From assembly GCA_032718865.1 (NCBI GenBank), contig JALUTQ010000038.1, forward strand, positions 868,001 through 932,000: 64,000 bases of DNA, written 5' to 3'. Source of the DNA: Tilletia caries. Its lineage: Eukaryota > Basidiomycota > Exobasidiomycetes > Tilletiales > Tilletiaceae. Below are positions 45,764 through 57,481 of the stretch, piece after piece. The translations under genes were made by a program, and so were the position numbers. Each line of letters opens with the position of its first letter. Position 1 is the first letter of the stretch. The notes under the pieces are model-generated. The model worked only from the letters and a program-made list of their open reading frames with translations, was not told where the DNA came from and did no database searches.

Positions 45764-46727
45764 CTAGATGACACGGAACATATTTCGCTTCGTCTGACTA
45801 CCCATGCCGCCGTACAGTCGATCTCCCTCGATGCTCCCATAGCTGGCCGCACCACCTTCGCGGTCGGCAAAAAGAGCCATTAGGCGTGCATCACGCTCGG
45901 CATACGTCTCCTTCTTCTTGTTCGTCGTCTCCGCCGCCGGGATGGATTCAGAGGTGGAGTCCTTCGTTGAAGCCGAGGCAGCGTTAAGGCCATTGTCCGT
46001 GGAAGGGACGTCGGCATCTTCACCGTGTCTTCCCGCTGGAGTCTGGACCTTGCCTCCATCGCCGCTGCGAATCGGTTCCTCATCTGCCGGTTGTGCCTTG
46101 GAGGACATCGCTCTCAGAGCAGCGCGAAGGGAAGGCGGCACAACAGCTGGACTCGCCACCGCCTCAATATTAGAGACCTGCAATTGCGAAAGCACCTCGT
46201 CCAGTCAGCAAGAATTCCATAGACCGCAAGTTCAACGTGACTCACATGAATCAACACCGCAGTCACAGGCCGTGTCCTCGGCGACCCTTGTACGGCTGCT
46301 GCAGCGAAATTCGAATGCCTCAAGCATTTATGGACGACAAACATCGCTTCACAGTTTTGACGACCAGGTGCCAATGAAGTTGAGCTCGTAGATCTACCTG
46401 GGCACGATAGTCGGAATACAGACCGGAGCCTGCCTGACTTTGCACATCGCCTTGCTGATGTCCAGCGCTGTGGTGAGGAGTCCAAAGCCAGCTTCGAGAG
46501 AGGCACGATCGAGGTTGACGGAGGTGGTGATCGGTACAGACTTTCCAAGACGCAAGCAGACTTCCAGAGACCCAGTGGCTTGGGTCTGTACGTTGCTGTC
46601 ACGTGGAATGGATCGATGATCACTTCAACGCTGCGCGTGATCACCGCCGGACTCCCCATACGAAAGATTTTCTCACAGTCGCGCGCTTGCCAATCTTCCA
46701 CACCTCGCTCCCGACCGCCGACCTCAT
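45764..46727 (-). CDS. Uncertain multi-exon gene, product unrecognised
   Basis: The last exon (46177-45764) is open for 138 codons, begins VSNIEAVASPAVVPPSLRAA, contains KKKETYAERDARLMALFAD and ends KRNMFRVI. Upstream, 46600-46410 reads well in one frame (GSLEVCLRLGKSVPITTSV, then LEAGFGLLTTALDISKAM), suggesting a real exon. I could not find a single splice chain that joins both with good signals: an exon ending at 46246 connects in frame to the last exon but not cleanly to the upstream one. A start at ATG 46727 would leave only 57 bp to the eS19 start on the other strand. Two neighbouring genes, or one gene with an unusual splice, are both possible. Confidence 0.35.
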
Positions 46728-46784
46728 CCTCGACACCGTCCACCTCAAGATCACACTCGACACCCCCCCCAAGGTTCGCCCAAC

Positions 46785-47850
46785 ATGCCTAACGTTCGCG
46801 ACGTCGCCCCCGACACTTTCATCAACGCATACGCCCAGCACCTCAAGCGATCAGGTGAGTAATCGTCGTGGCATTTCCCCCGGCTGCTGAAATCGCCCAT
46901 CCGCCTCTCTCTCTCTCTGTCTCCGGTCGGCCCCAATCGTTCATCCCATGCGCGCGCGCGGCTCTCGGTCTGCTCTGTATGGTCGCCTTCCGGGTCTATA
47001 CTGCGGTTGGGCAATCGAGGAAACGCATCCGAAACGATGCGGTAAGCGGGTGGAGGACCGGAGCGGGGCTTCGACATGTGACAGGAGGGTCTGCTGCTGG
47101 GCGAGCAGGCGAGCGGGCACATTGCAAAACACCTCGGCTCGCGAATGAGCTCGCGCACCCAGTTTATTGGCTACGTCCAGTCCATCCTGTCGTCCAGCCC
47201 CGAGCACCACATCCGACGATCCCCAGCGCCAGTGCCCCAGCCATTCACGCTCTCGCACTCCGTTGCGTTGCGCGCTGACCAAGGCCTCGAATCCCCCCCT
47301 CCCCCCTTCCCAAACGATTTCAGCGAGCCCTGCACCTTCGGGAGCATGATGGCTGAACGTTACTCTCCCTTCCATCCCTAACAGGCAAGATCGAGGTGCC
47401 CACATGGGTCGACATCGTCAAGACCGGTGCCTACAAGGAGCAGGCACCTTATGACCCTGACTGGTACTTTGTCCGCGCTGGTGAGTACTACCTCCCCTCG
47501 TTTCGTCGATCCCACTCATGCACGCCCCCAAACTCACACTTTCCCTAATACCCGCAGCCGCCCTCGCCAGACACATTTACCTCCGCAAGGCCGTCGGTAT
47601 CGGCGCCCTGACCAAGCTCCACGGTGGACCCCTCAACCGCGGCCACCAGCCCCAGAAGCACGCTCCCGCCTCCGGTGCCGTCCAACGCAAGGTTGTCCAG
47701 GGTCTCGAGGGCATCGGAGTCCTCGAGAAGGACCCCAAGGGTGGCCGCCGCATCTCTCAGGACGGCATGCGTGACTTGGACCGTATCGCCATGGCCTGCC
47801 TTGAGGCACAGCGGGAGGAGGACGGCGAGGAGGACGGCGAGGAGGACGAG

Positions 47851-47882
<32 letters not shown>

Positions 47883-47913
47883 CGATGACGATGATGACGA
47901 CGACGACGAGTAA
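46785..47913 (+). CDS. RPS19: Cytosolic small-subunit ribosomal protein eS19 with acidic tail
   Basis: Three exons (46785-46854, 47385-47480, 47558-47913) give 173 aa. [56 protein letters not shown] and [17 protein letters not shown] are diagnostic for eS19, a 40S head protein needed for 18S rRNA maturation. The normal protein ends close to residue 142. Here it continues with an acidic extension of about 30 residues that finishes in a run of roughly 19 aspartates and one glutamate. The tract is coded by mixed GAC/GAT codons (47845-47910). Intron 1 is 530 nt, far longer than the window norm, and lies after codon 23. Confidence 0.96.
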
Positions 47914-48136
47914 ATCATCTGCTCGTTTGTTTACCCTCATCATACACCCTTGTCATTCATCTCGCCCCCCACTTGCATTTTCTCGACATGTCCACCTCCC
48001 TCATGCATATGTAGTCTGTTCTCTCCTCTCTTCACTGCAAACGGCATTACAGATTGGGCACTCACGCCAGTGCTCATCGATCTACATATTTCTCCTCCGT
48101 TTGACAAGGATTAGGACTGTGCATACTGCATGTGTA

Positions 48137-51100
48137 TTACTCGAGCAGCAGATTCGCTCGCAAGACCTCCTGAAGCTTGGCTGTTTGGACATTCTGTACT
48201 CGATGTGCCCTGTGAGAGGTGCAGAAAGATGCTGTCAGAACGGAGCAAGGTCAAAGAGGACATCGACCGAGCAGACGAAGACGTACCACTTCGTGTTCAA
48301 GAGGATCTCCTCGGCTTCCTCAGGGATCTCGTCTTCGACAATGTCTTGCAGGACGATGTAAAGCTGCTCTGCCGTAGAGGTCCGGATCTGCGTGTAGAAG
48401 AAGCAAAGTGCGAGTGGGGCAGGAGGCCAGGATAGCATCGTCGGGTGGTTGTAAGCACGCAATCCTGCTGATCACTTTGAACCTGTGCAAAAGGATGACT
48501 CACCGCTGTAAAGGAGTGCAGCAAGAAGAGCGGCAGGGCATCAAGCGACCTGCTTCGGGCCGTGGATATACGGAGGAGATTGACACATCTACAAGGGGAT
48601 AGAAAGAATCAAAGCCCTCTTAGTGTCCTGACACCTGTGCCCAGATCTGATAGTCCCACTCACAGTGCCGCTGAAGCTTGAACACGAGCCATGCTCTTGA
48701 TCTTGTCCACATTCTGCGTGCAAAGCCTGCCGAGCTTCCTCGTCCTGCAGATGACAACATCACCCAACGTCAGTCCGCATCTCCTCTGCTTCCACTGTCG
48801 CCAGCGCTCAGGGGAATACTCACAGCTCATCGCCTTGAGCACCGTCAAGTTCGTCCGCAGCTCCGCCTTCTATTAGCAGCGTCATCGTAGATACGACAGG
48901 AACAAACGTCGAGTTCGCACCGAAGTTGGCCACCGCCAAGCCGTGCAGTTCGCGCAAGAGCACACCGAATCGATCCGGTTGGGCATTGGCCCAGTCTACC
49001 AGACTCGTGCCGACGATTCGTTGCTGAGAGAGAGGCGCATTGTTGGGACAAGGGTTTCAGCGGAGCGTTCGGACAAGAATCAGGACCGGCAAATTCAGAC
49101 TGTGAATTTATGTGGACTCACCGCCATGTCAGACTTGCTGGCTATGCTCGTCGCAATTCCCCGAAGGATCGGCACGCGGTAGACGGGCACTTCCAGAAGA
49201 TTAATGATGCGCGGGAACGCCCAGCCTGCATCTTGAAACTTCACCTCTTCACCCCTGCACGAAAGAAGGAAGGGGACCGAGTCCAGCATCAATAGATCAT
49301 GTTCGAGAAAACAATCACGTCCTCTCGTTTGAGGAAAGAAACGACTCACTCTGGCAACGCTGCCGCTAACAAATCGGCTCCCTCCATCTTCGGCAACGGC
49401 AGAGAACAAGCTCGAATCGCAACAAGCTGAGCACCAGCATGTTCCCGCACCGCATCGATCCGTTCCACGCACTGCTTGAGTACACCTGCGAGAATCCTGT
49501 CGAACTGCTCTTTGGTGATGCGTCTAGAGAGCTCTGGCTCGGAGACGTGCCGCACGTGCTCCTCGGTGAAGTGTCGTAAGGATGTCAAGGAGGCGATGCG
49601 AACCCAGGAACCGACATCGCCTCGTTGGTCGATGGTGTAGTCCTCCAGACAGGCCAAGAGAGTCTCCAGTGTCTTCTCGCTGGTTTCCGGGGACAGGGCT
49701 AGAGGTTCGTCTGCTCAGCACACTGAAACTATCACGTCAACAAATAACGTCGCTGAGAGAAGGACTCACTACTAGGAAGCTCCTGTCTAAGCCCTCGGAT
49801 CGCCTGATCAATCGACCGAACCGTATTCCTTCGAACTTCAATGACAGTCGAATGCAACCGGTCCTGACAAAGTCGACGTAAAAGATCAGCAAAGATTTGA
49901 GCAGCCTTCATTTGGCCAGTGCTACCGCGCGGGAAAGCTCACCTTTGAGTCAAGAAGCGAAAGTAGGAAGCGGATCGTCTCTTCGAAGAGCCCAGATCGA
50001 TTAGTGAAATTTGTGAAGCCGAGTAGCAGAGCATTGCTTTGCTGGCGCGTCGGATGAAGACTCTTCCATCCCTGCAGAACTGTGGAGATACGGAAAGAAT
50101 AAAATTTGTCAAGGCATCTCTTCACGCAAAAATCATTCAAGCAGGGGGCCCAATGCCGGTTGTGTGTGGAAGTACTCATCTTTGCACTCTCGTCGTAGGA
50201 TCTTGCACCCGGCTCAGGGCGCCATGAGCCGTCACAAGCGCTTCGTGCACGTATTCCTCCTGGCGCGCCAGAGCTTGATCCAGAACGTCGTTCCATTTCA
50301 CCAGCGTGTCTGTCGGGACCGAGATAGAAGCTTGGTTGACTGTGAGGCAAGTCGTGGACGTTGTCCGGATGAGTTCGCAGGCTGCGTAGAGGGGCCAGGC
50401 TGCACCTGTCGACCGTAAGACGGAGAGGGGAGCACGGTGTAGCGCGTCGAGGCACTGGGAGAGGAAGGGACTTGTCAGAATCTATCTTTTTGATCTCACA
50501 GCGAAGCCCAATATGATCACTCACTGTCCGAAGCACATTCGAAGCAACTGCGCTTCCCACATGCTTTTCACAGAGCTCAGCCAATTGTGAAAGGGCAAGT
50601 AGACTGCCATGAACAGTGAAAGCATCGTGTCTCTTGACCGACTCCGCCTGCAACGCAATAAGTATCGAGTGAGCTACGGGCCTTCAAATCGCAGACCGCC
50701 ACGTCTTGAAAATCATTCTCACCAGTTTTAATGCAACGTACTCTGCCTGTCGCTCGAAGTCGATATCGACTAAGGCCCGAATCGACTCTGCTGCTAAGGT
50801 GCGCATGCTCCGGTCCCAATGCGAGATCGTAACGGTAAGGAGGTGATGGAGCAACGGAGGTCGATAGACATCGTGTCTGCAGCGGGTAAGGGGGAAGCAT
50901 TGAATGTCGAGAGACATAAGCTTCGTGGAAGGGCCCTGCCAACAAAGCTGTGGGAGGCTTGAACTCACGCCGCGACTTCTGGTGCGCAGGAAACAAAGGC
51001 GTTCCGCCTCACGCCGACCGCATAGAAGTCCGTCTTACGAAGCACGTCGATTCCGTGCGGGATGTTGCCCTGTTCGCAAAAGGCAAAAAGGATCGAGGAT

Positions 51101-53595
51101 CGATAAAATCACCAACAAAAGACGCTGCCACACACACAAACTCAAAGAACTCACCATCCGCCCCACACACTCCTGGAACGCCGCACTCGCCGCCCTCCGG
51201 ATGGACACCTCCCGATCGAGCGTAGCCACGACGAGAAGCTGGGCAGCCATCGACTGCGCGTGTGATCGGAGGGCCTCTGCGTTCGTATGCGCCCGCGCTA
51301 GAGCCCAGAGGACGTAGCATGCCGCATCACGTACGGCTGAGCCGACTGAGTTCGCACCGCGACGGACGTCGAAGGTGAGTGCCTGGTACAGAGACAGCGG
51401 AGAAAAGAAGGGTGAGATCCATCTTCAAGCGCCGAGTCGTATGCGTAAGAGGTCAAAGATGGGTTGGAGGAACATACCCTCAAGATCCACCTCATCGTCT
51501 CATCCAGCTCCTCGGGGACCAAAAGTCCCCTCCTCGCCAACTCCGCAATAGCCATACAGGCGCCTTGCCAAGTATGCTCCGACGCATTGCTCAAGTCCGG
51601 TTCCCCTCCTCCTCCTGCAGCGTCGCGCTCGATGACGTTGATCGCAAAGAGCGAGCGGATGGCATCGGTCAGCTGGGATACGAACGAAGGCGGCAGACGC
51701 TCGCAGAGGCGGGCGATGCCTTTCGCGGCGGAGTAGCGTACTGTTGTGTCCTTTTGGACGAGCGCACAGAGGTCAAAAGCCGAACTGTCAGCACTCTCAG
51801 ACAACATACACGTCAGAGCCAGGCCCTGGTCGTACTCAGACCCACCTTGCTCTCGAGGCATGTCAAAAGCTTGGACACGAATTGGTCCACCTGCTCAGGG
51901 ATGTCTTCGTCCTCATCCTCGTCGGCCACAGCATCTGCTGCCGAAGCAGTCTGGTCCGTGAGCCCTGTTGCTGTTGTCTTGAGATTTGCATCGAGCGACT
52001 TGGCTTCAGGGATCGTAAAGGGTTGCGTAATAAGTTAGCAAGAGTGAAGAAGATCAAGACGGTCACAACTCACCCGTCTTCGTCCGCCTCGTCTTCCGCG
52101 GCTTGAGTAGCTTCAATCCAAGCCGACATGCCATTTTGGCCTCGTACCGCAAGACGAGCACATTCTGAGACGCCGCGTCTGAGCCGCCCGACGCCGACTC
52201 CGAGGAATCGAACAGGTCCAGCAGGGCGGGTAGGTGAGTCTCGATGGACCCTGGATCGGACACTTTGATGATCTCGCATAGGGCTTGCATGATTCCCGTT
52301 TGCTGTGGATCTCACCAAAAAGAAAATGTGAGCGGGATGGAAGGAGGTACGAATGAGAAGTCAGGAATTCCTCACTAGGAAGGAGGAAGCTTCGTCGGCT
52401 CTAGCAGACTGCTGAGACCACTCCAAGAATCGAGCGAGAGCTTCATCCTTCAGATCTCGACTACACACATTAGACAGAACATTGTCAATTCCTACGTCCT
52501 TAGAAAACAAAGCGAAGGGACACAAAACGTACCGTTGGAAGAGCTTGCCCATCATCATAGCCGCCGCATCCCTCTCCTTCCCCGGACTCGCCAAGAACCT
52601 CCTACCCAGCTTCTCGATCCGCCCCGCCACGCTTAGCACACTTCCGTCCTGTTCTTGCGCAACTTGGTCGAGCTGGCGCAGGTCGAAGGGGATCATGCAG
52701 ACTAGGGACAGCCAGAGGAGGAGGACGTATCGGAGCTCCCAGACGGCTGCTGTTGGTGCTGCTGCTGCTGAGGGGCCTTTTCCGACGGGCTTGAGTGTCG
52801 AGGGCGTGGACTCGGAAGCGTCGGCGGAGCTGAGGAGCTCGAGGGAGACGACTACTGGTAGGAGATCATCGACCTCATGCGGGAAGAATCGAGCTGTGAA
52901 GACGAATACAAAAATGGCAAGGGGTTTCAGCTCGCACACCATAGACAGAACCCAGCATGTTCCCTGGCCTGAATTCAGGGGAAACGCACTGATGACCTTG
53001 TCGCCCCGGATCTTGGTGTACGAGTAGATGAGCACCGCGAGCTCCTGCAGTTGAGGCGCATACAAGCTATCCAGCGACACTGGGCCGACGTCCGTACTGC
53101 CTCGAATGATCCGCTGCAGAGCTTGCACGGGCGCAACTACGAGCTCGTCCAGGTACGGGTCGAGCAAGTACGGCTGTTCTTGGTACGGGGAGAGCTGGAA
53201 GGGGAAGACACGGATTTCCTTCGTCAGCTGTTCGTCTTGTCATACATAGAGAAGTGATGATAAATGCTCACGATGGCCAGGAGTTTCGCTATGAGGGGGT
53301 TCTGGTATGGGTTCGGAGGCTGGGCAAGAACTCCCCTTTTCACCGCGGACCGAACCTCGCCCTCCTTCGCTCCCGGCTCAGAGCCAGGAGGAGCAGTAGC
53401 AGCCAGGAAGTCGGCAAGGAGCGTCCGGAACTCGTCGATCTGTTCGAAGGAAGCGAGCTCGCGCTCCTCGACCGTCGCCGCTGCCTCTGCTGCCAACCCG
53501 CCAAGTTCATCCGCCGGACCCGCAGCATGATCAGGCGCGCCGTTCGAGCCGGGAGCGCGGGCTTGCACGAGCTGTGCTGCTTCTGCTGCGCTCAT
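48137..53595 (-). CDS. TBCD: Tubulin-folding cofactor D (beta-tubulin cofactor D)
   Basis: A large, many-exon minus-strand gene (roughly 17 or more short exons). The N-terminus is Ala-rich. YLLDPYLDELVVAPV and ELRYVLLLWLSLVCMIPFDL are signature blocks of TBCD. Armadillo/HEAT-like repeats follow (VRYSAAKGIARLCERLPPSF; EVSIRRAASAAFQECVGRM; WEL-type helices). The C-terminal region STAEQLYIVLQDIVEDEIPE with EEAEEILLNTKW matches the end of TBCD. The last exon adds AHRVQNVQTAKLQEVLRA and ends LLLE. TBCD holds beta-tubulin and, with cofactors C and E, assembles the alpha/beta heterodimer. Start 53595 is the first ATG of the frame; the transcript leaves a 165-bp promoter shared with the NIP30-domain gene. 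Several exon borders remain approximate. Confidence 0.92.
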
Positions 53596-53760
53596 CTTCC
53601 CGTCATCCTTGGAGAAGTACCAGCATGGGCTGCCCGCTCGAGCCTTCCCAAAGAGCGAAGCAACCTCAAAATAAAGGCTCCGAGCAGAACATCATGCCCC
53701 GCTTCCAGATGAGGAGAGGGACAGCGACTACACTGACTGTATCGAGAAAACTGTGCGAAG

Positions 53761-54646
53761 ATGGCCGACCCTTTCAAGCCAGGACCGTCGGTAGCGTCCC
53801 GCTTCGTCTCCCAGACCGAGCTCTCAGAGGCACAGGCCCGCAGAGAGGCCGATGTTCGAGCAGCATATGCACGTCTGGGCCAGGACGCCCCTGCGGAAGC
53901 GCTGGCTGCGACCAAGGGTGACACCGGGGCCGAATACGACCCACGCAGTCTCTTCGAGGTGAGTCCCCCCCATGAAACCTTCATGACCGACGCCGCGCTG
54001 ATCCCTGCTCTTTGTGTGTTACAGCGTCTGCAAGCGAACAAGAATGCCAAGCAGGAGAAGATCGACGAGATGTTGAAGTTGAGCAACCAATTCCGCGGGC
54101 TGGACGAGGACGAGACTGTCTTCTTGGCCGAGGTCGCCGCGGACAAGCGGGCGGAGGAAGCGATGAAGCGGAGTGAGGAGGAACAAGAGCTGCTCGAATT
54201 TCGAAGGTGAGTCGTACATGCACACTTCAAAGTGGGGAGGGGCTCTCAGTCTGACAAGTCTTCGTCTTCCCTTTAGAGCAACGCTCGTCCGAGCTCCTTC
54301 TCCAACCAATCCGCTCGCCTTGCTAACTGGCTCAGCACTCTCGACCTCCCCTGCGCCACCACCCAAGGCCGCCTTTCCCAACGCAGCCCAAGCGAGAATA
54401 GGCAAAGCAGCGATGACGTCTCCTTCCGCACCTGTGGCTGGCGTGAAGCGTTCTGCGGACGAGGTGGCTGGTGAGGACGTGTCTAAGCGGGTCAAGGGGC
54501 AGGAGCAGGGGGTTGGTGGAAGCAGTGCTGGACCGAGCAGGCCTGCAGCGGGGGCTGGGGCAGGGAGTAGTGGTACAACAGCAGCGGCAAGGAAGAAGAA
54601 GGCTGCGGCGGCATTGGGTATCGTACGCAAGAAGCCTTCGAAATGA
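53761..54646 (+). CDS. NIP30/FAM192A-domain nuclear protein (FYV6-like)
   Basis: Three exons (53761-53958, 54025-54206, 54277-54646) give 249 aa. The N-terminal domain has FVSQTELSEAQARREADVR, then EYDPRSLFERLQANKNAKQE and FRGLDEDETVFLAEVA. This order defines the NIP30/FAM192A family, related to yeast FYV6, a spliceosome second-step factor. The C-terminal half is low-complexity (Ala/Pro/Ser/Gly) with basic patches SADEVAGEDVSKRVK and ARKKKAAAALGIVRKKPSK that resemble a nuclear localisation signal. Both introns are short (66 and 70 nt). The protein is likely nuclear; the spliceosomal role is inferred from family knowledge only. Confidence 0.82.
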
Positions 54647-54805
54647 AACTCAAACATGATCGGGACGCTCAAGCGGGAGACTGTCAAACAGGGGACTGCC
54701 AAAAGGAGGCATCCGCCGTGTTCAAGATGATGATTGCCTTCGACATGCTGAGGAAGAGAGATGGCAGGTTGAGGGAAAAGGGACGATGACCGCCTGCGAT
54801 GCACA

Positions 54806-55522
54806 TCAAATGCGGACACTGGCATTGGCGCGGTTAGCCATGGCCACCTTGTGCTGCTCCTCCTTGCGGGACAAGACCGGGCTCGAACCTTCAAGCACAG
54901 CAATGATCTCCCTAGCCAACCGGGTGCTGATATACCGATCGTTGCGCTTCTTGCTAGCGTCGATGATAGCCTTGATCCCCCTGTGCATGGACTGCCGCGG
55001 GTTGAGAGGGATGGGAATCTGCACAATCTTGCCGCCGCTCTTGGAGCTCTGCATTCGGACCAGGGGCGACGCTCGCGCGATGGCTTGTTGGAACATGGGT
55101 AGCGGTGGAGATGAGGTCCAGTCGTACAGGTGGACGAGCACGTCCATGGCGGTCCGACTGGAGGATGCCTTTTTGCCGTCGCGCATGAGGATCCCGACGA
55201 AGAAGGCGAGGGTTGGGTCGGTTTGGGTGGGGAGGTTGTCCTTTGTGTATCCAAGGGTTGCTAATGGTGGAGGGCGGAGGTTAAGAGCGCTCCCCGGCGC
55301 TTGCGGCGTTGGTAGAGACGCATCTGAGGATGCTGATGCTGATGATGATGATGCTGCCGCTGCTGATGTTGATGCTGATGCTGATGGTGATGCTTCGGCC
55401 CTTCGGGCGACTGAGGCAGCGATCGCGCGAGGTGAAGAGGTCGACAGGCAGCGAATGTGTGTAGAAGTTACTGCGCGGGCCGACGGCGCGGCGGCTGTGA
55501 GTGCGGTGCGTAGGACTGACAT
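54806..55522 (-). CDS. RSM7: Mitochondrial ribosomal protein uS7m
   Basis: A single exon, 238 aa, with the start taken at ATG 55522 (a non-ATG codon opens the frame further upstream at 55567). The first about 90 residues are rich in Ser/Ala with scattered Arg and begin MSVLRTALTAAAPSARAV, a plausible presequence. The uS7 fold starts near FFVGILMRDGKKASSSRTAM; the central helices carry DVLVHLYDW and FQQAIARASPLVRM. The C-terminus is RLAREIIAVLEGSSPVLSRK then EEQHKVAMANRANASVRI. uS7m organises the 3' domain of mitochondrial small-subunit rRNA. The N-terminal extension contains an uninterrupted Ser/Ala block coded by trinucleotide-like repeats (55320-55400). Confidence 0.9.
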   Translation of the reverse strand: MSVLRTALTAAAPSARAVTSTHIRCLSTSSPRAIAASVARRAEASPSASASTSAAAASSSSASASSDASLPTPQAPGSALNLRPPPLATLGYTKDNLPTQTDPTLAFFVGILMRDGKKASSSRTAMDVLVHLYDWTSSPPLPMFQQAIARASPLVRMQSSKSGGKIVQIPIPLNPRQSMHRGIKAIIDASKKRNDRYISTRLAREIIAVLEGSSPVLSRKEEQHKVAMANRANASVRI

Positions 55523-56338
55523 CTTGTGAACAGGGCAGGGCGATGGGATGATGCTGAGCGCGGTCAAGAAGATTTGGCTGCGGCCTCCCAGTGAGCATGA
55601 TGGTCGAGGGAGAGAGGAGAGTGATCATCGTGTGATCATGACTTTGCCACGTGGTTTCCAATATGGACACTCAGTCACACTCACCCCCTCGCCGCGGGTT
55701 GGAATCTGACCACCATGCACCTGTATCGCAACGCACACAGCACGAAAGCCACCCGCCCCAAACGACTGAATTTTCTGAGCCGAATCGTGCTCTTTCCAGT
55801 CGGTGTTCGATATGCAAGATCTGCTGTTACCGATGCTGGGTGCCATGTGAGGTGTGGCTTCTGGACACAATTTTGTCCCTTGCCTCACGCCCTCACATCA
55901 GGCCCATCGGACCCAATATCGCCGCAGTCCGATCAGCACCACGCTCTGAGGCCACCAGAAGCTCTGTAAAAATCTACTGCGCCCTTGCCGAGCCTTTGTG
56001 AGCCACCGAACGCGTTTTTGGAGGGTCACGGTGGGCATCAGGAGAGAGATCGAGGTGTTTGGAACGCGTCTTGTTGCGACTTGCGACTTGCGACTGCTTT
56101 GACGCGTCGGGAACGTGCGGAGGGCGGAATAATCACGTGTTTGTGTCGATGCAGACCACGTGCACGCTCACATCGAACCATCCCCTGCAGCGCATTTTGC
56201 CACGCGCTGCCATGCATCCATCCGTTCCACTTCCACCACCACCACGACAAGCAAGGAGCCCAGCCCAGCACCCAACGCGCTCGAACCCGCAACCAACAGC
56301 AACACAACAACAACGCAACCGCAACCGCGACGGAGACC
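55523..56338. other. Divergent promoter region between uS7m and bHLH gene
   Basis: About 815 bp with start codons on both sides pointing outward. The plus-strand end is rich in CAACAACAAC-type tracts just before the bHLH ATG. No conserved exon or RNA gene is seen. Confidence 0.4.
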
Positions 56339-57481
56339 ATGGCAGAACAGGAACTCAACATCGATTTCACGGACGGCATCCCTACCGACGCGTCGGCCCC
56401 GGACCCTACCGCCCTCTCTGACGCAGCAGTCGTCGCTGCCGCCGCTGCAACCGTGGCCGCCGCCTCCTCGTCCGCTTCCACATCTCACCTTCCCGCCGCT
56501 TCGGCTCCTGATCCATCGGAGTCACTCTCAGGCTTGCCGCCATTGGGTCTCCAAGGCGGGCCCCCCTCCGCCACGTACTACTTCAACGATGACCCTTCCG
56601 CCCCGACTGGTGTAGAGGAGCCGTCCTACCCAACAGACGTTAACGGCGATGATACATCACCCGTGCATGATCCTGCCATCAACGCGCCCGACGAGGACGA
56701 GGAGATGAGCCACAACCACGACCCGAGCCAGAGCCACAATATCGATGCTAGTGATCCAGGCGGAATCGGACCCATTCGCCATCATCATCATGCCCATCAT
56801 CATCACCACCACCACGATCACGACCTCGACATCGACGCAGAGGATGCTGCAGCCCTCCTCGACCCTGGCACAGCCGCAGCTGTAGCAGCCGCAGCCGCAG
56901 CGGCCGCCGTATCCTCCTCAGCCTCAACTTCGTCCTCCTCCCTCAACCCACACTCGTCGTCCTTCAAGAAGGAGACGCCGTACTCGCGCTCGCCCGAGCT
57001 GCGCGTCAGTCACAAGCTTGCGGAGCGGAAGCGGCGGAGAGAGATGAAGGATCTCTTTGATGATTTGCGCGATCAGTTGCCAGTCGAGCGCGGGCCGAAG
57101 ACTAGCAAATGGGAAATCTTGAGCAAAGGTGTGTACCATTTGCGTTTGACATTTCCGATTGAAAGGCGGGGCCAAGCCTTGGGTTCATGAACCTGACACT
57201 CCCACCTTCGTCTAACAGCAACCGAACATATTCAAACACTCTCACGTCAACGGGACGAGCTCGTCCGCGAACTAACCGCTTTCCGCTCAGGCAACGTCTC
57301 CCTCACATCAGTACCACCACCCTCAGACGCGGCACCTGCGCCGGCGGCACCGCCAACACCAACAGCAGCCGATGTCACCGCAGCCTCCATGAACATTTCA
57401 TCCAGTGTAGCCATCGATGGGGATGCGGCCGGCGTGGGACGAGGAGCTGGTGGAGCCGGTGCACGAGGGCGAAAGCGGTGA
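56339..57481 (+). CDS. Basic helix-loop-helix transcription factor
   Basis: Two exons (56339-57128 and 57219-57481) give 350 aa. The bHLH lies at about residues 222-275. The basic region [19 protein letters not shown] contains the His-Glu-Arg contact residues (H..ERKRR) of E-box (CACGTG) binders, helix 1 is FDDLRDQLP, and the loop and helix 2 are [10 protein letters not shown] followed by [20 protein letters not shown]. The intron splits the start of helix 2. The N-terminal 220 residues are low complexity: Ala runs, a His-rich cluster near residue 145 ([15 protein letters not shown]) and acidic patches, as in a transactivation region. The C-terminal tail is Pro/Ala/Gly-rich ending RGRKR. The target pathway cannot be read from the sequence; fungal E-box bHLHs control phospholipid, sulfur or phosphate genes. 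Confidence 0.88.

Noticed and set aside
46440..46740. Plus-strand frame reading GLYVAVTWNGSMITSTLRV upstream of eS19
   Set aside because: It is antisense to the better minus-strand exon and has no splice connection to eS19.
55523..55567. Upstream start for uS7m adding 15 residues
   Set aside because: The codon at 55567 is not ATG; the first ATG is 55522 and opens a proper presequence.
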